A stretch of 64,000 bases of DNA, from positions 31,989,224 to 32,053,223 of the forward strand of contig OX422221.1 in assembly GCA_949130495.1 (NCBI GenBank), written 5' to 3'. The notes beneath the pieces were generated by a model. It ran no database searches and was not told the origin of the DNA. It saw only the letters and a program-made list of their open reading frames with translations. Below are positions 31,534-42,296 of this stretch, piece by piece (the stretch's first letter is position 1; each line of letters opens with the position of its first letter). Source of the DNA: Sambucus nigra. Lineage: Eukaryota; Streptophyta; Magnoliopsida; Dipsacales; Adoxaceae. The position numbers and the translations under genes are program-made.

Positions 31534-33272
31534 CTAGGAGCCTCCTTCCCTGCGACGCTCTCTTTTCCCCCAACGACGAGATGACATAACTCTACACCTC
31601 GATCCATACCCTTCCTCAAACGAGGCAGATGGCACCAAGAAAGAAGGAACCTTAGTCACATCCCAAATGAGGGCGGTCACAGAAGCTATCGAATCCCAAA
31701 GGTCCTTGGCCCAGGCGGTCAATACCCAGATGTGCTGGAAGAAAAACAGAGAGAAAGAAAATCATTCAGTTCGAGGCAAAGAAAGAGATTAGGAAATCAA
31801 AAGAAAAAAAAGATGAAAAGTATACTGGTGGATGGATAACCTCCTCTGTCATGCACAAATCCTCTAGGTCCATCATCTTGGGATGGTGCAGCGTGCATAT
31901 CGACCATTCATCAACCCACCAAATGTTATAATAAGGAGGAACCAATCCCACAAAGGGAACCTATGAGGTCATCATCGTCTTCGATGTCGATGCACCACCC
32001 TCACCACCTGCTCTCTTATCAGGACGTTCAAGAACTGACACACCGCCTCCAAGGAAGAGACTTCCTAAACTAGAGGTTGGACTTCCTCCAATAGTACATC
32101 CGATAGAAGCCCCCTAACGGAATCGTCCTTTAAAGTTATCAATTGGGTGTTAAACTTAATCACCTCATAGATCCATGTCTGCGAAGGACAAGAGGTCATC
32201 AATCAAGAATTCAAAATAAAATTCATAAAGGAAAATGCGAATGCATTAAGGAAAAGGCAAATGAATAAAGGAAAATGTGCAAAATAAATAATACCTCCAG
32301 AAGATACGTGTCTCTAGTAAAAGTTTATCGGTTGCACTGACTGAATGCAACAAGAGAATAATAAATGGTCACCAACTTTAGGCTCCCCGAGTCATAAAGA
32401 TGGACATCAGAAAACACCCTCAAAGATGGAAAAAACCACAAGTGGATGAGGTTGCCACTAATCGCCACTAAGAACCCTCCCAACTAAAGTTGAATAAATA
32501 GACTGTCCATTTACTGCACCTACCAGTCTTTTTTCTCGTCGATCTTTAGACACAGCAATAACTCCCTCCAAAAGGACAAGCTGACGGTTTCCCCAAAAAC
32601 TATCCTCCCCACGCCACCTAATGTCGTCGTCACCACTGCTGGCCTCACCCGTAAGGTCCTATCCACCTCTATCTTTACCCCATCGCAGTCCAACCCTAGA
32701 AACTATTGCTCATCTATGGGAGTCATCGTCATCACCTCGAAGCCAAAATTCATGTTGTACATGGTGTCCCACCACCTCTCCCACTGAGCAGAAAGAACAG
32801 TCGTAGAATGAGGCATTTCATCCAGTATAGACGCCAGTTTACCAAACTCAATTTATGACACCACCCAATGCACCACAGGCCAAAGGTGCTCCCCAACATA
32901 CTTAATCCCCTTCACCCCTCGAGCACGCATAGTCGACATAGAGACATCAGACTATCAAGGACAAAAAAGAAAAACCCTTGTCAAAATTCAATAAATAAGG
33001 AAATACCACCAAGAAAAAAGAAAATAATAGCAAAGGTTATCAAAACATACATAGCCTCCAGGATTCACCACCCTAGAAGAATGATGATGCGTCGTCTCGC
33101 GTAATTGGGTCCATTCATCTGCAACTGGCTAGAATAAGTCGAAGGAATTTTCACTACCTAGTGCAAGGGGAACCTTAGCCCTCCATTCCATGATCATCCA
33201 GTCACCGAGTATTAGCCACCCCATATGTGTTATACTGCTAGAGAAATCATCCATTTCTTGGTTTTGGAGCAT
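31534..33272 (-). pseudogene. Antisense gene II of Tat copy 2 (four exons predicted)
   Basis: ATG at 33272 (MLQNQEMDDFSSSITHMGWL), about 76 bp below a TATA box. Predicted exons are 33272-33051, 32951-32295, 32178-31826 and 31734-31534. They are joined by GT-AG introns of 99, 116 and 91 nt (acceptors CCTTGATAG, CCTTCGCAG, TTCTTCCAG). Codons join at phase 0. Exon 2 encodes YVGEHLWPVVHWVVS, QWERWWDTMYNM and a hydrophobic LYDSGSLKLVTIYYSLVAF. Exon 3 encodes PPYYNIWWVDEWSICTLHHP. Exon 4 encodes HIWVLTAWAKDLWDSIASVT and a basic end (RRWGKRERRREGGS) before the stop. Stops near 33134, 32840, 32680 and 32510, plus a frameshift in exon 3, show decay. I do not recognise the family. Gene I lies downstream on the same strand. 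Confidence 0.6.
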
Positions 33273-33347
33273 AAAAAAAATTTACATAAGGTAATTGTAG
33301 AAGTAGGCAAGTCTGAAAGCTGTGAAAAATGAAGAGAACCCGCCCCT

Positions 33348-33354
33348 TTTTATA
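33348..33354 (-). promoter_or_regulatory. TATA box of antisense gene II
   Basis: Minus strand CCTATAAAAAGGGG, about 76 bp before the ATG at 33272. Confidence 0.7.
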
Positions 33355-33370
33355 GGATACCAAAGGGCAT

Positions 33371-33407
33371 ACCGATCGATAGTCCCCTTCCACCCACCGA
33401 TTGGCAC
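33371..33407 (-). promoter_or_regulatory. Paired promoter words upstream of antisense gene II
   Basis: Minus strand GCCAATCGG, 14 nt, CTATCGATCGG, ending about 16 bp above the TATA box. Confidence 0.5.
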
Positions 33408-33762
33408 AGTCCCTTCACTTACTGCCACTACCTTTTGGCTCCCCTCACACCATTCCAGTCGGTACCCTCTCTGAAAGATTGTACAAAAATACTAAAAAAT
33501 ATCAGAAAATCCTCAAGAATTCCTAAAATTACCGAATGAATTTTAGAAACTTTTTAACCAAGAAAATAAATTTTACCACACGCATTTCCCAGTGGAACTC
33601 TTACCTCCCCTGCGAAATTATCAAAATCAGTTGGATTTACCCCCATCAAAATAAGGAAACACCTAATCCACAGATTAACTCGTCTCCCCTAGGGAAATAA
33701 AAATTTAGAATCGATGGATTTCCCTAAATCCCATGAAGATAATTTCCCCTTAAGCCCTCATA
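33408..33762. other. Non-coding spacer
   Basis: About 350 bp between the antisense gene II promoter and the tandem array. AT-rich, with no feature recognised apart from one more CGGT word (about 33460). Confidence 0.5.
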
Positions 33763-34860
33763 ATTGTCTTTGACCTTCATAGTTAGTCACCTCTTCTAGG
33801 TAGGAATTAACCTTAGCCCCTGGTCTTCACCTATTTCAGGTAATATTTGACCTTGACCCCTGATCATTACTGCTTTTCGGTCCCTAAAATTGACCATGGC
33901 CCGAGATCATCACTTATTCTAGGTTAGAATTAACATAGGTCCCCGATCGTCACCTCCTTTAGGTCAAAATTGATCTCGACCCCTGGTCGTCACCTCTTTT
34001 AGGCTAGAACTGACCTTGACCGCCGGTAGTCACCTCTTCTAAGTCAGAGTTGACCTTGGCTCCCAGTTGTCACCTCTTTCAGGTCAGAATTAAGGTTGTC
34101 ATAACTTTTAGGTCAGAATTGATCTCGGTCCCTTATCATCACCTCTTCTAGACCAAAATTTACCTCTACTCCATCACCTATTTCAAGTTAGAATTTACCT
34201 TCTCCCCCAATTTTCACCTGCTTTAGGTCAGAATTGACCTCAGTCCCCGATCATCACCTTCTTTAGGTCAGAATTGACCTCGGATCCCGATCATCACCTC
34301 CTTTAGGTCATAATTGACTTTAGCCCCCAATCGTCACCTCTTCTAGGTCAGAATTTACCTCAGTCCCCGATCGTCACCTCTTTCAAGTTAGAAATGACAT
34401 CGGCCCCCAATCATCACCTCCTATAGGCCATAATTAACCCCGGCCCCTATCATCACCTCTTTTATGTCAGAATTGACCTTAGGACTGATCGTCACCTCTT
34501 TCAGGTCAGAGTTGACCTCGGCTCCCGATCATCACCTCATTTAGGTCAGATTTTACCTTAGTCGCCTGTCATTCCTCCTTTAGGTCAGAATTGTCCTTGG
34601 CCCCTGATCGTTACCTCATTTAGGTCATAATTGACTCATCCCTTGTTCGTCACTTATTCTTGATCAAAATTGACCTTGACCCCAGGTCATCACCTCTTTT
34701 AAGTTAGAAATGACCTCGGTGCCCGGTCGTCACCTATTTTAGGTCAGAATTCACCTAGGCCCCCCAATCGTCACCTCTTTAAAGTTAGAATTGACCTTGA
34801 CCTCCGATTTTCACCTCTTTCAGGTCCAAATGGATCTCGGTCAACAAAATTGGCCATACC
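33763..34860. repeat. Degenerate ~41-bp tandem array (about 26 units)
   Basis: The unit reads roughly TAGGTCAGAATTGACCT, then CGGCCCCCGATC, then (A/G)TCACCTCNTT, repeated every 40-42 bp with much variation. Each well-kept unit holds an inverted repeat GGTCA-GAAT-TGACC. The array lies between the antisense promoters and the LTR, where Tat/Ogre elements usually carry such arrays. Confidence 0.9.
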
Positions 34861-35012
34861 CAACATTTTCTTAGGTCCTCCGAATCGACCTCGATGCTCT
34901 GAATAAATCATCTTTGTCCCTCAGGTCCGTAGAATTAACCTCTTCCCTAAAATATTATGTGTTGTCTATTCGATGATATTTAATTATTCCATGCTCACCT
35001 ATTAAGGGGCTC
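34861..35012. other. Spacer and polypurine-like end before the LTR
   Basis: About 150 bp. ATTAAGGGGCTC (35001-35012) just before the LTR start could be a degraded polypurine tract. Confidence 0.4.
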
Positions 35013-35837
35013 TATAGACACCATATTCTTGGACCCCCTAAGTCTCTCTTTAGGTCCCTAACACCTCCTCATTTCACTATAAAACCCCAATCATACTTCG
35101 AGTACCGATCTAGAGGTTAATGGGCACTCCTGAGACCCATTTGAATTTGGTGAACTCTATTGTTAGATAAAGTCTCACTGAATCTTCAAAGGTCTTTGAA
35201 TCCTCTTTCCAATTGTCTACCCTGTGTAGAAAACAGCATAAGAGTTTTGACAAATAATCTATTTTACTACCGAAAATTGATTTGGAAGCCAGTTGGCGCT
35301 CCCATGCTCCAATTTGACCCCAATCAACTTCATCTTAAGAATAAAATATATGTGAATCTTCTAAGGGAACTAAAACCCCTTACCCACCATCCACCTCATG
35401 CATGAAATGACATAACCATTCAAACCAACGATTCCTTTTCACCTAAAAATTAATCCGGAGGCCACATGGCTCTCTCGGGCACCGTTTGACCTTGTTCAAC
35501 TCTTTATCTCCAATGATACTGAATGAATCTTCAAAGGGAACAAATAATCCTTTCCAATAATCTTCCCCCGTTCGTGATTCTGACGTACCATTCGGACGAA
35601 CAATCCATTCCAGTCCGATGATCTCCTATCCAAAGGACCGACGTGCGCTTTCAATCCAAATTTGACCCAAAGTTAACTCCAAGAACCAGGAAAAGTGCAA
35701 AGGACTCTTTAACGTATCTTAATTACCTTTCTAACAGTATATCTAGTGCACAATTTGGTTGAACGTATTTCTTTTTACAACCATTTTTTCTAAAAACATC
35801 TCCACAAGACTGCTAGTTGGAAGGACCATTTACCTGC

Positions 35838-35869
35838 CTATCGGTAGTGTGCTAAGGGTTACCTATCGA
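35838..35869 (+). promoter_or_regulatory. Paired promoter words in the Tat copy 2 LTR
   Basis: CTATCGG (35838-35844), 18 nt, CTATCGA (35863-35869), about 42 bp above the TATA box. Same word type and spacing range as in the two antisense promoters. Confidence 0.5.
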
Positions 35870-35912
35870 TTATCATGAATAAGGACAATCCAATTGGCAC
35901 CAACCCTGACCC

Positions 35913-35920
35913 TATAAATA
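35913..35920 (+). promoter_or_regulatory. TATA box of the Tat copy 2 LTR
   Basis: CCTATAAATAAAGGG. It follows CCAATTGGC (about 35891) and precedes a stretch typical of a transcription start. Confidence 0.6.
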
Positions 35921-36977
35921 AAGGGCGTGATCTCACTCCCAATAGACACCTCAGATCCATCAACATTAGTGATCTAAGCAACATTCTCTAAATCAGTGAA
36001 GTTTCTTCATGTGAAATTCCATTCAAGTTTACATTACCATTCTTTTCATACCCAATTTGGAAAAATTTCATTATCTCTCATCGAATCGTCATCTCACATT
36101 CAAAGGAATTCATCCAAGATCTAAGATCAAGCTTCAAAGAAGGACCAATTTCTTCCCTATCCTTTTAAATTTCTGATTTTGGCATTAGATTCATAATATA
36201 GTTATTAGATTAGTTCACACACATTAATATCTTACACTTCTATTAGTATATTGCACATGCTTTATTTTCTATTAAAAAAAAAAGAGGGTTACACCCATAA
36301 ATTCCGAACTGTATTATCCGTCATATTTTTCAAAACTAAAACACATTTTTCTACACACGCACATATAATAAAATGTCGTTTCAATCTATGGGATAAACCC
36401 CACCCATATGCCGCATGAAATCTACGTGGAATTTCATTCCTTTATAGGTTACACGGGTGTTTCAGATTAAAACCTGAGACTCGAGTCCAATTTTTCAATT
36501 TTCCAATTTTCTAATTTTTCAATTTTCAAAATTTTCCTAATTCACCATTTCCATATTTGTCATTTTTTTCATTTATTATACTTTTAATGTTTGTGATTCT
36601 TATTATCATTTCATTCGATACATATGATCGTTTCGTCATAATGTCAATATCACAATAACTGCGTAAATTGTATTTTCTATACATTATTTTTGGTAACATT
36701 CCTATGGATGACCTCACTCCATATCTTCCATGGTATGAGTTGGATGATTCCAATTTCCATTTTATATACACGCACACACACTTCATGGATAAATAAATGA
36801 AAACAATAACACAAGCCCATAAGAAACCAAAAGGGCGGGATGGGTACCTAACACTTTTCCATTCCCTAACTTAGCCCCTGAACCTTCGAACTATTGGTTT
36901 TGTAAGCATCAGTTTGTCTTTGATACCAATCTCTCGAGGCGACGACATATTCTTTATCATGTTTTGAGAAAAATAAA

Positions 36978-36987
36978 TTGGCGACTC
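36978..36987 (+). promoter_or_regulatory. Primer-site-like sequence after the LTR
   Basis: TTGGCGACTC matches the first ten bases of the Tat-type primer site seen in copy 1, and then diverges. If real, this LTR would be the 5' LTR of another element, now lost to the Copia insertion at 37156. Confidence 0.35.
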
Positions 36988-37155
36988 AATCTCTTTACAT
37001 TTACCGCATATCGTTGACGGTCGAACTGTTCCTAAGTAGGGTGTTAGACCTTTCAATCCCCATTCCTTCCCCATCACCATTGGGAAGCCGAGGAAAGGAT
37101 GGTCATGCATCTTAATCTGTATGGGCACACTCTTGATTAGTAGGTTTACGTAAGG

Positions 37156-38041
37156 CCCTTAATCTGGATATGATTGATGGACCCATGCACTAGTTATTTA
37201 TTTCTTTGACCTATCGAGTGAGTTTCATTATTGGATCAATAATATTGATAAATTGGGTAATGGTGATTAGTTTATGGTGAAATATTTTTATGGATGGAAT
37301 CCACGTCTTGGTATAGATACTGGTGATACCCCCTTAAGATGCTTATAATTTTTGTATGTGTGAAACCCTACAGGTGGATTATGTTAATTCGATAATATAA
37401 ATATGTTAAGTTGAACTGCTCAAGGACCTAAAGAAGTTAATCCAATAAATTATTGATAATTTATTTTACTAATGGGTGTTTGTAACCTTATCGGGGGGAG
37501 AATTAAGTAATTAATAACGATGAGCTTGAAATATAAATTTCAAGTTAAGGAGTGGAGTTGCGATTATAATTATTTAGTGGTATTATTATAATTAAGAGAT
37601 TGAGATTAGGATCTGGGAATGACTAGGTTTTCTAAGGCCTGTTGAGAGCCACATCCTTATATATGATTAGGGTCCCTACTGAAGCCTATATATATGTACC
37701 TAAGGATCATTTTTCTTCTGCCAGTCATCCCTCTTTGATACTCAAAATACAAGAAAGGCAACAAAGAGGAAAATTGAGAATAAAAGGTGGTCACGAAGGA
37801 AGAGCCCACACTTTACTCATGGTTGTTCATATAAGGAATACAGTAGACGGTCGTGAAGTGCATCAAACCTGCATTATAGATAAATTGGCATTATATTTTG
37901 TTGTGCTAAGATGACATCAAATTAAATAGATATCGAAAGGTAAATTTTAATTCTTCCTTATAGGATTTCCCATATATGTAATTGTTTTTGTAGTTCTATC
38001 TATATGCCTATTAAATATACACTTGGACTGCCGCTCCAACT
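37156..38041 (+). mobile_element. 5' LTR of the Copia deletion derivative
   Basis: Aligns with 41412-42296 throughout (for example GGTGATTAGT(T/G)TATGGTGAA, GAAGGAAGA(G/T)CCCACACT). TG at its start has decayed. It is followed by the primer site at 38044. Confidence 0.7.
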
Positions 38042-38043
38042 AT

Positions 38044-38055
38044 TGGTATCAAAGT
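38044..38055 (+). promoter_or_regulatory. Primer-binding site of the Copia element
   Basis: TGGTATCAAAGT, two changes from the initiator-Met-tRNA primer site TGGTATCAGAGC, directly after the LTR. Confidence 0.7.
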
Positions 38056-39463
38056 CCTATTGATACCGTGTATAGGTCAAACTCATCCATGTTTTCCAAT
38101 TAACATAATCATATATGTGCATGGATGTTAGGTAAAATATAGATGTGTAATAATTTCTATTTTACAACGATTTAGTCCCACTATTATGGTCACGTATTTA
38201 TGTGTATGTTCTAAGTGATTGGATCCCAAGATGATTTATTCATGGTTATTTTTTTCCCCTAGTTATTGTAATAATGATGTAGAATCGAAACTCCTTCATT
38301 GAGGCATAGAGGCACATGTAAATTGTTAATATTTGGTCGTAATTTTTAATGTAAGAGTGCAAAACCAGTTCAGTGATCGGAGGTCGTTTTTAGCAGATAA
38401 ATATGTATGGACAATGTAAAAGAGTGCATCGAGGCTAGGGCACTGCACCTAGACCCACGTGCCATCGCAGGGTAGTTGAATTATGATGTTTTTGTGTTCA
38501 TGGATCACTGTTGAAAACCCCAATCTACGACTGAGTTATATCTTGATCATAATAGTTGGGAATCATTTTTTATCTCGAATTTTTCTTTAGGCTTATTTAT
38601 GATTTTATTATTCGTGTTTTAATTATTGGGTTGTTAATATGTGTTAACGGTTCCATTAGAATTATGGAAAACATGGAATACTGTCCAGACTTAAATCATG
38701 TAGATGCTCGATGTGAATAATTAATAATTATTTCGAATTGTGGACATTAATATGTGTGGTTAGAGGATAAACAAATTTAGTATTCATTTTTTATAACGTT
38801 CAAGGGTATTTGATTTTTTTTTTTTCACACATTTCCTTGATATATTCAAATAGGGATATCCCAGTATTTATAGAAATATATCAAATATCCATGATTTTTC
38901 AAATTAATTAAAAATTGGACACATTTTTTTATAACCCTCAGAAAGTGTTTTAAATTACTAAGTAGTGGAGGGAATTTTCCAAGGGAAAATCCCATGGTCT
39001 CCATCAATGATTTGTAGATTGTCAATAATAAGTAGGGCCTCTATCGAGGACTGTTAGTTATTGTGGTAGTCGATATAAATATCTGTAAGGGTAATTTATG
39101 ATTGATTATTCACCTAGGCGATCCACAAAAGAGTTTATGTAATATGGGATAATCTCAAATTAGTCGGTGGTATAAACTTAGATATAAAATAATGGTAAGT
39201 TCTCCAAAGAGGAATGCTATGTTTTTCAGAATCAAACTGTTAGCTATTTCATTTTATTTTACATAGTTTTTGTCGAGATAATTAAATTGAAAAGGAATAA
39301 GCCTGCCTAATTTATTTTTTTTGGAAAGTAGGTTCTCTAAAGAGGAATAGTATTCAAACGATAATCGGGATGCCCCCAAATCCCTTCAAAATTGATAGAG
39401 GGAATATTAATTTTAATTTAGAATTCAAAATTTTTTACGACTTAAAATAATTCATTTTTTTAT
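38056..39463 (+). other. Copia leader and non-coding region
   Basis: About 1.4 kb between primer site and gag. AT-rich, no long ORF. GGTTCTCTAAAGAGGAAT and GTTCTCCAAAGAGGAATG occur at about 39330 and 39198, a small direct repeat. Confidence 0.5.
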
Positions 39464-40250
39464 TTGATTCTTAGAAATAAGATGGAAAGCTCTTTCAATC
39501 CACTTGTTTTCAATCTCAAAGAAAACAAATTACATGGACCTAATTACATTGACTGGAAAAGGAATTTGGATATTGTGTTGACTGCTGAAGGGTACAAGTT
39601 TTACTCTATGAGATATAGCATGAGAAACCTGGTGAGCGTGCGGCCGAAAAGGAAACCCACGATTAGCAGAAATGGATCAAGGCTAAATAGATGGCGGTGT
39701 GTTACATTTTGGCGTCTATAGGAAATGTTTTTCAACATCAACATCAGTCGATGAACCATGCCTATAACATGATGCTAATCCTCAAAGATATGTTTGGGTA
39801 TCAGCATCATGCTGTAAGGCAGTTTTCCATGAAAGAACTCGTGAACACAAGCATGGATGGAGGGACCCCAGTGAGGGAACGTCTTTTAAGTATGATGTAT
39901 CTTCTTAATGAGCTTGAAATCCTTAGAGCATAAATTAATTTGCAAACTCAGGTCGATATTTGTCTCCACTCGTTGCTTGAGTCCTGTTTGCAATTTTTTC
40001 TAAATTAAAACATGAACAAACTTTCTTAATCTTTAGTGGAATTACTTAAAGAACTAAAAGCAATCGAGGGGCTCATCAAGAAGTCAGTGATTGATTTTGT
40101 TGCTAAGAAATGTTATAATTCTAGGCTTATGGGTAAGAATAAAAAGAGGAAGAAGGCTCAGAAACAAATCTTGGGCCTTTGGATGTGTGAAAAATCCCAA
40201 GCGAAAGTGTTTCCACTATAATAAGTTAGGAAGAAGAATTGCATGAGTTT
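39464..40250 (+). pseudogene. gag: Copia gag, decayed
   Basis: Starts MILRNKMESSFNPLVFNLKE, then NKLHGPNYIDWKRNLDIVLT, the standard N-terminus of plant Copia gag (UBN2-type). A frameshift near 39610 moves the frame; the next good part is CYILASIGNVFQHQHQ and AYNMMLILKDMFGYQHHAVR (39691-39933). After more breaks comes KAIEGLIKKSVIDFV with a basic tail (KKRKKAQKQ). A zinc knuckle may have stood near 40200-40270, but I see only stray Cys/His. Not functional. Confidence 0.75.
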
Positions 40251-40694
40251 TTGCAATAAACAAAATAATGCACGTAAATTCCATTTATGTGTCGTTCAAT
40301 CATGCTTTGCGGTTCATACTACCGATACCTAGTGTGTAGATACGTGAGCCATTAATCATGTATGAAATTATTTTTCAGGGTTCCAGGAAACCAGGTGACT
40401 AAGGGATGGAGAGATTTATCTCACTAAGGGATATGCTACAAGAGTTTAGTTTTAAAAGATTTTCTTTAAGGACCTTCCATTAGAAGGAATTTAATTTTCG
40501 TTTCTTATTTAGCCTGTTATAGATATTCAGCTTATTTTAATAAACTTATGGTTATTAAGAAAAATAAATCTTTTATTTTCTCTGGTACACTAGTTTATAA
40601 TATTTATATTGTTACTCCTATCTCTCCCACACAACAAATTAGTATTTTTCATAATTCAATTGGATGATTTTTAAAGAGACAGGAACCTTACTTA
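40251..40694 (+). pseudogene. Copia protease region, unreadable
   Basis: Expected position of the protease between gag and integrase. Some protein-like words occur but stops are frequent in all frames and no active-site loop can be made out. Confidence 0.35.
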
Positions 40695-41411
40695 GTGAAC
40701 CAAATGTATCTTTGGAACTTACACCTAGGTCCTATTAGTCTAAAAAGTATTCATAGACTGGTAACAAGTACCCAATTGAGCTCACTAAAAGTGGAGGATC
40801 TTCAAGTTTGTGAATCTTGTTTGGAAGGTAAAATGGCCATGAGGCCTTTCTCGACAAGGGGCTATAGAACCAAAGAGCTATTGGAATTAGTTCATTATGA
40901 TCTATGTGTATCCATGAGAACCCGAGAAAGATGGGTCTTTGAGTATTTTAAGGCATTTATAGATGATTATTCAAGGTATGGTTACATTTACCTAAACCAC
41001 CATAAGTCCAAAGCCTTTGATAAATTCAAAGTTTATAGGGCATAAGTGGAGAAGCATCAAGGTAAAAGTATCAAGACATTACCATCTGATTGTGGTGGAA
41101 AGTAACTCCTAGGAGATTTTAGGCAATATCTAGAAGATCAAGGGATCACATCCCATATGTTTGCACTCGGTATGACTCAGCAAAATGGTGTTGAAGAAAG
41201 GAGGAACATGACTCTTTTGGATATCATTATGTCAATATTAATTTATACAGATCTATCAGATTGCTTTTGGGGACATGCTTTAGAAACGTCCACTTATTTA
41301 CTTAACTTGGTAACCTCAAAGGCGGTCTCCGAGATTCCTTTTGGGATCATTGTCTTTATAATGATTTTATACGACAATGTAAACCTCGTGATTATGCGAT
41401 TTACGTAAGGA
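40695..41411 (+). pseudogene. Copia integrase, truncated
   Basis: The pre-integrase zinc motif is partly visible: LWNLHLGPISLKSIHRLV has the His-x-His position degraded, and VCESCLEGKM keeps the Cys pair. The core follows: LVHYDLCVS holds the first Asp, FIDDYSRYGYIYL is typical, SDCGGK (about 41088) holds the second Asp, and NGVEERRNMTLLD (about 41183-41221) holds the Glu. Stops at 41043 and 41103. The coding similarity ends around 41340 and an LTR begins at 41412, so the RT/RNase H half is missing. Confidence 0.8.
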
Positions 41412-42296
41412 TGTTAATACTAATATGATTGAAGGACACATGAACTAGTTAGTTATTTCTTTAACCTATTAGATGAAATTCATTATTTGATCAATAATCT
41501 TGATAGATTTGTTAATGGTGATTAGTGTATGGTGAAAGTCTTTTATGGATGGAATCTACGTCTCGATATAGGCACTGGTGATACCCCTTTGAGATGCATA
41601 TAATCTTTGTATGTGTCAAACCCTGCAGATGAATTATGTTAATTTGATACTACAAGTAAGTTAAGTTGTACCGCTCAAAGACTTAAAGAACTTAATCAAA
41701 TAGCTTATTAGTAATTTATTTTATTAACGGGTATCTATAACCATAACATGGGAGGAATTAAGTAATTAATAATGAGGAGCTCGAGATATAATTTTTAGTT
41801 AAGTAATGGAGTTGAAATTATAATTATTTAGTGATATTAATTATAATTTAGGGATTGAGATTAGGATCCGGGAACGATTAGGTTTTCTCGGGCCCATTAG
41901 GATCCATGTCATTATCTCTCCTTAGGGTCCCTATGTAGCCTATATATAATCACCTAAGGATCATTTTTCTAAAGTCAGTCGTCACTCTTTGGTACTCAAA
42001 AGACATGACAAACGGTAGAGATGAAAAGTGAGAATAAAATATGGTCACGAAGGAAGATCCCACACTCTGGTCGTGGTTTCTCATATCAGGAATATAGTAG
42101 AAGATCGAGAGGTGCATCGAGCCTGCATTCTAGAACAACTATCATCATATTATCTTTTTGCTAAGATGAGATTAAATCAAATAGATCTTGAAAGGTAAAT
42201 CCTAATTTCCCCTTTTAGTATTTCACGTATATGTAATTGTTTTTGTAGTTTAATATATGCATGTGTTGAATAGACCATTGAATATCTGCTCCAACA
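41412..42296 (+). mobile_element. 3' LTR of the Copia deletion derivative
   Basis: Runs TGTTAATA to TCCAACA. Collinear with 37156-38041. No target duplication is recognisable around the pair. Confidence 0.7.

Larger units (their letters stand above)
27166..36970 (+). mobile_element. Tat-lineage Ty3/gypsy retrotransposon, copy 2 (5'-truncated)
   Basis: It holds RNase H tail, archaeal-type RNase H and integrase on +, two decayed genes on -, a 1.1 kb tandem array and an LTR-like region. The 5' LTR, gag, protease and RT are missing: the element starts abruptly at a LARD-family LTR end. Integrase wording (for example SLVYLIEAILPVELEI, MNGHM) differs clearly from copy 1, so it is a different family, closer to Ogre-type as I remember it. 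The layout INT, antisense genes, tandem repeats, LTR is as expected for the Tat lineage. Confidence 0.75.
35013..36970 (+). mobile_element. LTR of Tat copy 2
   Basis: It begins TATAGACACCATATTCTTGG, which from memory resembles the TGTAGACACC-type start of Tat/Ogre LTRs with the first bases changed. A TATA box lies at 35913 and downstream sequence is AT-rich. The right end is set just before a primer-site-like TTGGCGACTC (36978). About 1.96 kb, without a partner LTR in the window. Short ORFs (35160-35405, 36526-36786) match nothing. Confidence 0.5.
37156..42296 (+). mobile_element. Copia element with internal deletion
   Basis: Two related LTRs (37156-38041 and 41412-42296) flank a primer site, a decayed gag and an integrase that breaks off in its C-terminal part. 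No RT or RNase H is found between the LTRs. Divergence between the LTRs is clear by eye (many substitutions and indels), so this is an old insertion. LTR starts are uncertain by about 20 bp, because similarity (TTTACGTAAGG) extends a little left of the chosen TG. Confidence 0.65.

Noticed and set aside
33763..34860. Regular repeats with CRISPR-like spacing
   Set aside because: Units are degenerate head-to-tail copies without distinct spacers, in a plant retroelement. It is an ordinary tandem array.
31400..36970. Reading genes I and II as host genes with nearby elements
   Set aside because: Their position between Tat integrase and Tat LTR, the tandem array and the shared promoter words fit element-borne antisense genes better. 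Host origin is not fully excluded.
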